This document shows positions 8,378 to 16,139 of a stretch of 64,000 bases of DNA, piece by piece. Within the stretch, counting starts at the first letter, position 1. Each line of letters starts with the position of its first letter. Made by a program: the position numbers and the translations under genes. Below the pieces are notes generated by a model that did not search any database, was not told the DNA's origin, and was given only the letters and a program-made list of their open reading frames with translations. The DNA lies in assembly GCA_013361525.1 (NCBI GenBank), contig JABFXY010000037.1, positions 1 through 64,000 on the forward strand, written 5' to 3'. The DNA comes from Polyangiaceae bacterium. Lineage in GTDB: Bacteria > Myxococcota_A > Polyangia > Polyangiales > Polyangiaceae.

Positions 8378-10165
8378 ATGAACAACCGACGGCTCCGCCC
8401 ACGCCTTTCCTTGATCGCAATGCCGGCCTTGTTGATCGCCTGCACGTCCGGCACGGGCGACGATAGCGACGGCAGCGACTCCACCGGAACGAGCTCCGGC
8501 GGCGGCGGCCAGGGTTCGACCTCGAGCGCCCCCACGACGTCGAATGGTGGGAACGACACGGGTGGAGGCGACGGGGGCGCCGAAGAAGGCGGAGGCGCGA
8601 CGGGAGGCGCCCCGGGCTGCAACGAGCCCGACTCGACGGACGGCGAATACGGCGTCCCGACGTCGACGTTCGACCTTCCTCCCTCGTCGGGCGGCGACCT
8701 CTATTATCCCGATATCCAGGCGAGCTTCCCCGCGGTCGATTGGGGCACGCTCGATCGCCTGTACATTCCCGCCGGCAATTACAGGCTGATGAAGCTCGGC
8801 AACTTGCCCGTCCGCTCGAAGGACAAACCGCTCGTCATTACGAACAAAGGCGGACAGGTCAAATTCGACACCGATTACGTCTACACGGTATCCCTCAACG
8901 GCGGCGCCAACTGGGTCTTCACCGGCAAGTACGATCCGATCTCGATGACAGGTGACGCCGCCTTCCCAGGCCACAAGGGCAACGCCTACGACACGTCCGA
9001 GGGCCGCTACGGTTTCGAGCTCGACGGCGGCTTCTTCCAGGGGTCGGGTCCGCTCCTCGGCGTCAGCGATCGCGCAACCGACTTCGAGCTGTCTTATATC
9101 GAAATCCTGCGCAGCCAGTTCTCGGGCATCACCGCGAAGACCCACGACGACCCGACGGCGACGATGAAGAACGTGAAAATGCACGACCTCTACATTCACG
9201 ACACCGAAAGCGAGGGCTTTTATATCGGGGATACCGGCACCGCCGAGCAACAACACCTCATCGTCAACCTCGAGCTCTACAACAACCGCGTCGTGCGCAC
9301 CGGGACGGAGGCGTTTCAGCTCGGGCACATTGGCCCCGGCTGCAACATCCACCACAACGTCTTCTACGTCGGTGCAATGGATTGGCTGCACCCCTTCCAG
9401 CCCAATTATCAGAACAACAACACGCAGCTCACCGTGCGATACGGCAACTCCGCCGTGCACCACAATCTGTTCATCGGCGGGGCGAGCACGGTCATGATCA
9501 TGATGGGGATGAACGTCGCGGCGGACCAGGACAACCCCGACTATCACCCGGGCGACGTCGTCGACGTCCACGACAACCTGTTTTCATCGACGAAGAACAT
9601 GGGCGCATACATCGACCCGCGGAACAACGTCGGAACGGACTACCATTTGCGCAACAACCTCTTCGGCAACGCCGTCTTCACCTACGACTACGGCTATCCC
9701 GCCGAGACCGAGCCGAGCTTCCTGGTCGTCCACGCGAATGCACCGTCGAATGCGGTGCACATCGTCGACAACGTCTATGGGTCCACCCAACCGTTCATCG
9801 ATCCAGTCGGTGCTCTCAATGGCAACGAGGGGGCCGTCACGGCGTCCGGCAACACGAACGGAACGGTGACTCTCCCGACCTTTATGGACCTGGGCGCGTT
9901 GGAGGGCATCGACCCTTCCCGTATCAGCCGCTGGTTCGCTACGTTCGGCCCCGGCCCGCGCGAGGGCGAGCCGCTCGTGTACTACCCGGGGGACGTCGTC
10001 CGCACCGACGACCTCGAGCTCTACCTGTGCCTCGAAGAAAACGACGGCGAAGAGCCCTCCGCGCATCCCGAATCATGGATGAGCTTGGGCCGTGCGAAGG
10101 ACGACTTCCGCCAAGCTTGCGACGCTCCCACCGCCGCAATGGGGCTCATCCAGCACGCGCCCTGA
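8378..10165 (+). CDS. Parallel beta-helix surface lipoprotein
   Basis: 595 residues from the ATG at 8378; the longer open frame overlaps the activator and is rejected. Lipobox LIAC puts the lipid Cys at 22, followed by a Ser/Thr/Gly linker to about residue 85. The rest reads as a right-handed parallel beta-helix of the pectate-lyase/NosD type. Repeated strands carry motifs such as HDLYIHDTESEGFYIGD, NLELYNNRVVRTGTEAF, NIHHNVFY, AVHHNLFIGG and HLRNNLFG. No catalytic residues could be assigned, so it may bind or cleave a polysaccharide. It may be driven by the sigma-54-like site just upstream. Confidence 0.8.
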   Translation: MNNRRLRPRLSLIAMPALLIACTSGTGDDSDGSDSTGTSSGGGGQGSTSSAPTTSNGGNDTGGGDGGAEEGGGATGGAPGCNEPDSTDGEYGVPTSTFDLPPSSGGDLYYPDIQASFPAVDWGTLDRLYIPAGNYRLMKLGNLPVRSKDKPLVITNKGGQVKFDTDYVYTVSLNGGANWVFTGKYDPISMTGDAAFPGHKGNAYDTSEGRYGFELDGGFFQGSGPLLGVSDRATDFELSYIEILRSQFSGITAKTHDDPTATMKNVKMHDLYIHDTESEGFYIGDTGTAEQQHLIVNLELYNNRVVRTGTEAFQLGHIGPGCNIHHNVFYVGAMDWLHPFQPNYQNNNTQLTVRYGNSAVHHNLFIGGASTVMIMMGMNVAADQDNPDYHPGDVVDVHDNLFSSTKNMGAYIDPRNNVGTDYHLRNNLFGNAVFTYDYGYPAETEPSFLVVHANAPSNAVHIVDNVYGSTQPFIDPVGALNGNEGAVTASGNTNGTVTLPTFMDLGALEGIDPSRISRWFATFGPGPREGEPLVYYPGDVVRTDDLELYLCLEENDGEEPSAHPESWMSLGRAKDDFRQACDAPTAAMGLIQHAP

Positions 10166-10201
10166 CCTGCCTCTCGACGGCTGCACCGCACGCGTGTTGT
10201 T

Positions 10202-11164
10202 ATGGTCGCCTCGATGGTGGGCCGCGCGTGCGGAATGGGGTTGGTCGTCGCGTTCGGGGGTTTACTCCTCGCGAGCGGCACCGGTTGCTTGTTTCCTTCA
10301 CTCGACTCCCTCGTCTGTGAAGACGATTGCGGAGGAGCGGGCGGAGCGGGCGGCGCCGCGGAGAACCCGTGCGCGCTGCGCGACGGCATGCGGGGCACGG
10401 TTGGCGTCCTCGTCACGCCGCCTGCCGGCCCGCCATTTTGCATCGAGCCGACGGAGGTCACCGTCGCGCAGTATTACGATCTCTGGAGAGGCGCGACCTT
10501 CCCCCTGGATCCGGATCCCACACCGTCCGAATGCGACGAACCGGACCTGATCACGGGCGATCTACCCAACACGCCCGAATGGTTCGCCCCGACGGCATAC
10601 ACCACGGACCATTACGACGAGCACCCGGACGAGCAGGACCGCCCTATCCAGAGCATCCATTGGTGCCATGCACAGGCCTATTGCCATTGGGCCGGCAAAC
10701 ACCTCTGTCGCGCGGGAGCGGGCGCCGGCCCCGCCAATATCTCGATCGAGGGTTGGAACGAAACGACCCAGTGGTACCACGCCTGCCGCGGCGCCCAGGA
10801 GCTCGCCTACGGATACAGCGACGCGTATATCGCGGGCACCTGCAACGACAGCAACAACGGCGCAGAGAACAACTTCCAGACGAGCGCGGTCGACCAGCCG
10901 CCCGGCTGCACCAGCGAGTGGCCGAGCGGTGTCATCTACGACATGAGCGGGAACGTCCAAGAGTTCGAGGACAACTGCGACCCCGATACCGGCCTGTGCG
11001 TCATGCGTGGGGGCGCCGTGACGCTCGAGAATGATGACGGTCCGATCCTCACGTGCGCGGGAGGTGACTACCTACCCAATGGTCCGAACACCGACTGGGG
11101 CCGGATGCATCGATTGGATCTGACGGGGATGAGGTGTTGCTACGAGCCGGAGGAGCCGCAATGA
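10202..11164 (+). CDS. Formylglycine-generating enzyme (SUMF1)-like lipoprotein
   Basis: 320 residues; Met 1 or Met 5 could be the start. Signal peptide with lipobox SGTGC (Cys 29) and a short Gly-rich linker. The FGE/SUMF1 fold is recognised by FCIEPTEVTVAQYYDLW near the start of the domain, IHWCHAQAYCHWAGKHLCR in the middle, SGNVQEFED and MRGGAV near the end, and the closing LTGMRCC. Such myxobacterial lipoproteins usually lack a proven oxidase activity and may only bind peptides or sugars. Its stop overlaps the start of the next gene by ATGA, so the two are coupled. Confidence 0.85.
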   Translation: MVASMVGRACGMGLVVAFGGLLLASGTGCLFPSLDSLVCEDDCGGAGGAGGAAENPCALRDGMRGTVGVLVTPPAGPPFCIEPTEVTVAQYYDLWRGATFPLDPDPTPSECDEPDLITGDLPNTPEWFAPTAYTTDHYDEHPDEQDRPIQSIHWCHAQAYCHWAGKHLCRAGAGAGPANISIEGWNETTQWYHACRGAQELAYGYSDAYIAGTCNDSNNGAENNFQTSAVDQPPGCTSEWPSGVIYDMSGNVQEFEDNCDPDTGLCVMRGGAVTLENDDGPILTCAGGDYLPNGPNTDWGRMHRLDLTGMRCCYEPEEPQ

Positions 11165-11577
11165 ACCATCCCATCTACCTCGCGCCCGGGCTGCTCGTCG
11201 CCGCCGCGGGGTTCTGTCTCCTGTTTGGCCTGCTCGCGTCGGAAGGCGCGCTCGGCAAGTCGCGACAGCTCGCCGCGACGGGGGACCTTGCGAGCGGCCG
11301 AGCGGGCCGAACGAAGAAGCGCCTCTTCTTCGTCGCCATCGCCGCGCTCGGGCTCGGCACCTGCGGCACCTTCGCGGGCGTCGCGGCGAACGACTCGAAG
11401 CGAGCGAAGGCCTGCGAGAAAACGTGCGCCGAGCGGGGCTACGCGAAGGGACACATCCGCGGCTCGGAGAAGAAGGACGCCAACGCGCGCGGCCGCTCCG
11501 CGTTTGTCGCCTGCGCCTGTGAAGGCGGGCCCGCGCCAGACCCCCTAGAGCTCCGCGCCGACACCCTCGAGGAGTGA
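11161..11577 (+). CDS. Small two-helix membrane protein
   Basis: 138 residues starting in the ATGA overlap with the SUMF1-like gene. Membrane helices at about 6-27 and 54-74. The C-terminal half is soluble, charged and carries four Cys (KACEKTC and ACAC), suggesting disulfides outside the inner membrane. I do not recognise the family. Coupling to the lipoprotein upstream implies a joint role. Confidence 0.65.
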   Translation: MNHPIYLAPGLLVAAAGFCLLFGLLASEGALGKSRQLAATGDLASGRAGRTKKRLFFVAIAALGLGTCGTFAGVAANDSKRAKACEKTCAERGYAKGHIRGSEKKDANARGRSAFVACACEGGPAPDPLELRADTLEE

Positions 11578-11759
11578 GGCCCGCGCGCCTCGCGCCGCCG
11601 AAAAGCCGCGATCTGCGAGGCGTCCACGACGACTGGGCGCCCCGGCCGAGACCCTGTACGCTCACCGCGCCGATGCTTCGACACAAGCACGTTTCCCGTG
11701 CGAAATTGCCTCACCAACGCGCGACGACTTACCCGACCGACCTTTCTTGGAGACCGACG

Positions 11760-13421
11760 ATGAAGCTCGCCCTGGCCCCGCGAACCAGCGCCACGCTGCT
11801 GCTCTCTGCTCTCGGCATCATCGCGTCGACCACGACCGGTTGCGGCATCGACCTCTGCGACACGTACACGAACCTCTGCCAGGGGGGCGCCCCCGAGGGG
11901 GGTGCCGGTGAGGGAGGCGGAGGAGGCCCGTCGACCGGCGGTCAGGGTGGTGATGGTGGTTCGGGAGGGAGCATCGATCAGGATTGCGTGCCCTCACTGC
12001 TCGACGGTGCCCAACCTTCATTGCCGGAGAAATGCGAAGGCATCTTCCTGAGCTCCGTCGCCGACGACGGAGGCAATGGGTCCCGCGCCACGCCGTTCAA
12101 CGATCTCCAATCCGCAATCGACGCGGTGAACGAGCTCGAGGGTACTGCGCGCGTCCTCTACGTATGCGAAGGACCATACCAGGCAGAAGACAGCGTCGAG
12201 ATCCCCGAGAACCTCACCATCTATGGCGGCCTCTCCTGCGATTGGCGCTACACGGGTGATCGCGCGACCTTCAAAGGCATTCCCAATGTGCCGACGCTGA
12301 CGTTCTCGGGCGCGGGGACGAGGACGGTCGAGGACATTGATATCGAAGCTGCCCCTGCCTCGGGCGTCACGGGCAAACACGGCAATTCCTCGATTGCAGT
12401 GCTCGCGAGCCAGGCGACCGTGACGTTCAGGCGATCGCGCATCGAGGCGGGCACAGGTGAAGATGGGGGGAATGCCGACGCACCAGATGCACCAAAGCCT
12501 CAGGCTCCCAGCGGCGAACCAGGCGATCCGGGTTGCGTTGACGCATCGACGAATGACGGTGGGGCCGGCGGACCGAACAGCTGCGTGCTGGCCAATGGCG
12601 ATGAAGTCGACGTCAGTGGAGGCGAAGGAGGCCTAGGCGATACGGATGCCAGCGCGGGCGACGGGGATCCCGGAATGCCTGCATCGATGGGCGGAACACC
12701 CGGTGATGGTCAGGGGAGCCCCGGACCATCATGCACGCCCGGTGGGCCAGGAGAGTCGGCATCGAACGCAGATCCAGGACAAGCGGCGTCGACGGCCGGA
12801 ACGCTTGCGGCGGACGGTTATCATGGCCCCGCGACACCCAATGGGCCGCGGGGCGCGCCCGGCGAAGGTGGCGGCGGAGGTGGCGGCGGCAAAGAGTGCA
12901 CCGATGCCACGCGCGGCGGCGCAGGAGGCGGAGGCGGGGGCGCAGGAGGCTGCGGTGGCGAGGGCGGCAAGCCCGGCGGTGCCGGCGGCGCATCGATCGC
13001 CATCGCGGCGATCGCCAATGCGGTCGTGATGCTCGAAACCGTGCAGCTCGTGACGCAAAACGGTGGAGAGGGCGGAGACGGTGCGCTCGGCCAATCGGGG
13101 CAAGAAGGTGGCTATGACATGGTATCGGGCGTCGGAGGGTTTCCGGGCTCGGATAGCGGCGATACCAATACACAGGCGTGCGCGGGCGGCGCTGGAGGCC
13201 GCGGTGGCAACGGCGGCCCGTCAGCCGGCGCGGACGGCGGCGTCAGCGCGCTAATCGCATTCGCCTCAGGCGCGACCGTGACCCGAATGGGTGAGCCCGC
13301 AGGCGCCGACAGCCTCGGTGTATCGGGCAATGGTGGAAGTGGCGTGGGCGGCGCACCAATCGGGCGCAAACCAGCCGAGTGCGCCGAGTTCGACGCGACG
13401 ACGTGGGCTTGTAAACAATGA
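11760..13421 (+). CDS. Glycine-rich collagen-like lipoprotein, paralog 4
   Basis: 553 residues from the ATG at 11760; the frame upstream is open but has no signal peptide. Lipobox TTTGC (Cys 28), Gly-rich linker, then the paralog blocks GIFLSSVADDGGNGSRATPF, LYVCEGPYQ and LTIYGGLSCDW. A strand TVTFRRSRIEAG is followed by an Asp/Pro-rich loop where paralogs 1-3 have collagen-like triplets. The GGCGGEGG...GGASIAIAAI block and Gly-rich tail are conserved. It lies 7.2 kb from the tandem group, behind two unrelated lipoprotein genes. It ends in AEFDATTWACKQ, a Cys-containing tail the others lack. Confidence 0.82.
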   Translation: MKLALAPRTSATLLLSALGIIASTTTGCGIDLCDTYTNLCQGGAPEGGAGEGGGGGPSTGGQGGDGGSGGSIDQDCVPSLLDGAQPSLPEKCEGIFLSSVADDGGNGSRATPFNDLQSAIDAVNELEGTARVLYVCEGPYQAEDSVEIPENLTIYGGLSCDWRYTGDRATFKGIPNVPTLTFSGAGTRTVEDIDIEAAPASGVTGKHGNSSIAVLASQATVTFRRSRIEAGTGEDGGNADAPDAPKPQAPSGEPGDPGCVDASTNDGGAGGPNSCVLANGDEVDVSGGEGGLGDTDASAGDGDPGMPASMGGTPGDGQGSPGPSCTPGGPGESASNADPGQAASTAGTLAADGYHGPATPNGPRGAPGEGGGGGGGGKECTDATRGGAGGGGGGAGGCGGEGGKPGGAGGASIAIAAIANAVVMLETVQLVTQNGGEGGDGALGQSGQEGGYDMVSGVGGFPGSDSGDTNTQACAGGAGGRGGNGGPSAGADGGVSALIAFASGATVTRMGEPAGADSLGVSGNGGSGVGGAPIGRKPAECAEFDATTWACKQ

Positions 13422-13568
13422 GCCTCGTACAGTTCGGCTCGGCGACTGGTTGCGATGAGGGTGGCCTCAGCCCACTCCACCTATCGTTCACGCACATTGG
13501 TGGGACGCACCTTAACGACAGCGGCTGATCTATGCTGATCAGGCCGAAGGCGAACGTGCGCGTCGACG

Positions 13569-14417
13569 ATGGAACCACCCGCTGGTGGTTCGCGCAGCTC
13601 GACGTGGACGGCGGGCGCCCTCGGGTTGATCGGCGCGTTGCTTCTGGCCATTGCCGTCGCCGGTCCACGGCGCGCCTCCGCCCCCGTGCCTCTCCCGGTG
13701 TTGCTGCAAAACCCATCTACCGAGACCCGCGGGAGTGTCACCCTGAGGCCCACCGTCCATGGCCTCGCCGAAACGGATCTGAATGGCGACGCAATCACCG
13801 ACGCAATCGTCGCATGCAGTGGACCCGGGCTCACCGTATGTGCCTATGATGGCTTGTCGTTCACCTTCCTCTGGCACGTTCGACTTGAGGATCAATCCCC
13901 TGGGGTCGGGATATTGGTCGCGCGTGCACATGATGGGCGTCTGGTCATGGCAGCTTCGTTCACAAAATCGCTGTACGTGATTAGCCTGCAAGGTCCAAAG
14001 CTGGAGCGAACCTTGCCGCTGGATCTCGATGTAAGGGAAGTCTATCTCTCCGCGGGAAACTCACGCCTTGCCTGGCTCCGTGCGAACGGCGTCCAAGGTG
14101 ATGTCGTCGCGGTCGATCTGCTTACGGGGTCCGTCACTCGCGACAGCCTCCCCGGCGACGCGGCCGAAGAATCTCTCCAGATGAAAGCGACAAAGAAGTC
14201 GTTCGCCGTGAAAGGCGATGCGCTGGACAGGTCGCTTCAAGCGCTCGACCCCGCGACTGGCGCCGAACGCTGGAAGGTACCCGCAAAGGACATGAGCTAC
14301 GAGGTCTCCCCAACGCGGGTTTACATCCAACATCACTGGCAGACACAAGCCAAGATTGAAGTGCTCGACTCGAAGACAGGAACCGTGCTGGGAGCGCTGG
14401 AGCAGCACGAATTATGA
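13569..14417 (+). CDS. Membrane-anchored beta-propeller-like protein
   Basis: 282 residues with one N-terminal membrane helix (about 15-33). The outer part has strand patterns of a PQQ/FG-GAP-like propeller: a DLNGDAITDAIVAC motif resembling the calcium loop of FG-GAP repeats, then LYVISLQGPKLERTLPL, VVAVDLLTGSV and LQALDPATGAERWKV, the last typical of PQQ-like blades. It is shorter than a full propeller. No enzymatic motif is visible. Likely a periplasmic binding or scaffold protein; name uncertain. Confidence 0.6.
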   Translation: MEPPAGGSRSSTWTAGALGLIGALLLAIAVAGPRRASAPVPLPVLLQNPSTETRGSVTLRPTVHGLAETDLNGDAITDAIVACSGPGLTVCAYDGLSFTFLWHVRLEDQSPGVGILVARAHDGRLVMAASFTKSLYVISLQGPKLERTLPLDLDVREVYLSAGNSRLAWLRANGVQGDVVAVDLLTGSVTRDSLPGDAAEESLQMKATKKSFAVKGDALDRSLQALDPATGAERWKVPAKDMSYEVSPTRVYIQHHWQTQAKIEVLDSKTGTVLGALEQHEL

Positions 14418-14470
14418 GCCTGCCGTGAGCGGGCGCTCCGACGGGTCGGTCGGATCTCCCCCCGTCAGCG

Positions 14471-14508
14471 GCGCCAGAAACCATGTCGCGACATATGGTC
14501 GCTGGCGC
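14471..14508. terminator. Hairpin between convergent genes
   Basis: An imperfect inverted repeat (GCGCCAG...CCATGTCG against CGACATATGG...CTGGCGC) lies between the convergent genes ending at 14417 and 14524. It could serve both strands. There is no T-tract, so the call rests on position and stem only. Confidence 0.45.
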
Positions 14509-14523
14509 GTGCGCTTAGCACCC

Positions 14524-15189
14524 TCAGTCCAGCACTGTATCGAAGAAGTCCGAGGACGTCGGCCCACGGTCGGTTGCGTGGCCGAGCCGCTTGATTCCTT
14601 TCTCGATGATCGGCTTGACCTTCTCGCTGATGAACTTCTTGATGATGCTGCGCTGTTGCGGCGACTTCCCCTTACCCAAGCGGTCGACCGTCTGCCCCGA
14701 GCCCCACCCGAAGGCCGTATCCCATAGCGTCGTCAGGAGCGCATCGTACAGATCTGACCACTGGTACCTGGTGAGGATCGGGAACTCGGCCTCGGTGAAC
14801 CCGGTGGGCGCTTTGACGGAGTTTCCGCTAACGCTCTGGCAGTTCAAGTTCACCCCCATCCCGTTCTCCGAAACGGAGCACGCGAGAGGCGTGCCTTCGG
14901 CAGAAACGGTGGCAACGCCGAGCGCCGACTTGCTGCTCGAGCTTACGATCGTCGCGCCGAGCTCGGGTAGCTCTGACGGTTTCGCGATTGTGACGTGCGG
15001 CACGAAGCCCATTTGATAACCGCGCTGCACCATCGCGTACGTGTGGCCGGTCACGGTCTTTGCGAATTTGCCGTTGTTCGAGTGCCAGTCGAAGGGGCAG
15101 AGGACGGAGTGCGGTCGGTTGCCGCCGCCGATCCGGTGCATGTCCATGCCGGCCATCTCGACCTTCATCGTTTGGAACTTTACGGGCAT
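14524..15189 (-). CDS. Putative T6SS-associated cargo or spike protein
   Basis: 221 residues, last gene of the VgrG module and overlapping the DUF2169 gene by 10 bp. The first 120 residues are beta-rich (FVPHVTIAKPSELPELGAT, GVATVSAEGTPLAC, MGVNLNCQ) and loosely recall PAAR-like spike proteins. The C-terminal 100 residues are different, with helices and a basic stretch, and could be a toxin or stabilising domain. No nuclease, lipase or amidase motif is evident and no immunity gene follows. Position after VgrG and DUF2169 is the main argument; the function is inference. Confidence 0.55.
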   Translation of the reverse strand: MPVKFQTMKVEMAGMDMHRIGGGNRPHSVLCPFDWHSNNGKFAKTVTGHTYAMVQRGYQMGFVPHVTIAKPSELPELGATIVSSSSKSALGVATVSAEGTPLACSVSENGMGVNLNCQSVSGNSVKAPTGFTEAEFPILTRYQWSDLYDALLTTLWDTAFGWGSGQTVDRLGKGKSPQQRSIIKKFISEKVKPIIEKGIKRLGHATDRGPTSSDFFDTVLD

Positions 15190-16139
15190 GCGCGCCCCCC
15201 CTCGGTGACTCTGACATCGGTGACGGGATTTACAGTGCTGTACAGCGCCGCGTGGCCAAAGATGACTTCGACTCGCTGCTGATCAAGGTCGATCGCCACG
15301 TGCCGGATGTGCTCGCCGATCGGCTTCCACATGCGCGCTTGCCGCATTGCAACTGCAATAGGTGAACGCGGAAGCTCGAAGGCCATCTCCTCCGGCCCCG
15401 CGCCCACGATCGACACGCGCGCTCCAGCTGCGACGCGCGAACCCGTTGTTCGGTGGTGCGCTGGGTGCGCCGCTCGATAGAGGCTCTCCGCGTCGGGCTC
15501 CTTTGCGTCCTGCCTGGGCGGCGGGAGGCGCAGCAGCGCATGACATTCTGCCAGCTGGAGTACGGCAGGCTCGGGGCGATCCAAAGGAGCCTTCATGCAG
15601 TCGTCCCCGAACTCGATCTGCGGCAGCGGTGCGCCGACCGCGTCGGCCTCCTCGATTTGGAAGCCAACGCCGATGGGATTGCGTGGCTCGGACACGGTGA
15701 GCCCCGGATGTGGGAGTCCGTTGTGGAGTCCCGGTGGTAGCTGCTTCGTTCCACCGAACGCGAGCTCGGCCGAGAGCGCCACCGAAGACCATGGCTCCGG
15801 CCGAGTCGCGACAACGTCCGAGCCGGATCGAACCCAGCTTCGCGGCCCGCTTATGCGTACGACGACCGGAGTACGCTCGCCGAACCGCACGACGACCTCC
15901 TGCGACGTCGCGGTACCGCGTGCCGCTCGCACCCGGCCCGAGAGGCTCCATGACGTGCCGAAGCAGCACGTCGCGGTACCCAGCCTACCCTCGGGCGCCG
16001 AAAGAACCTCCGCCGGAACGAGGCCGTGTCGCGTGAGCGAAAAGGCGACCCGCAGGGTCATCGCCGCTCCGCTCTTCTCGCCGTCCAGTTGCGTGACATT
16101 GAGTCGGGGACGAAAGGCACTTCGATTGTCGACGAACAT
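15180..16139 (-). CDS. DUF2169 protein, T6SS adaptor candidate (copy 2)
   Basis: 319 residues. The DUF2169 fold is recognised by the N-terminal beta-rich domain, the AELAFGGTKQLPPG signature near residue 130 and the RNPIGVGF motif near 155. DUF2169 genes are typically found beside vgrG and PAAR-like genes of type VI secretion and are thought to help load cargo onto the spike. Its ATG overlaps the VgrG stop (TAATG), so expression is coupled. A second, more divergent DUF2169 gene starts this module at 20942. Confidence 0.8.
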   Translation of the reverse strand: MFVDNRSAFRPRLNVTQLDGEKSGAAMTLRVAFSLTRHGLVPAEVLSAPEGRLGTATCCFGTSWSLSGRVRAARGTATSQEVVVRFGERTPVVVRISGPRSWVRSGSDVVATRPEPWSSVALSAELAFGGTKQLPPGLHNGLPHPGLTVSEPRNPIGVGFQIEEADAVGAPLPQIEFGDDCMKAPLDRPEPAVLQLAECHALLRLPPPRQDAKEPDAESLYRAAHPAHHRTTGSRVAAGARVSIVGAGPEEMAFELPRSPIAVAMRQARMWKPIGEHIRHVAIDLDQQRVEVIFGHAALYSTVNPVTDVRVTEGGRACP

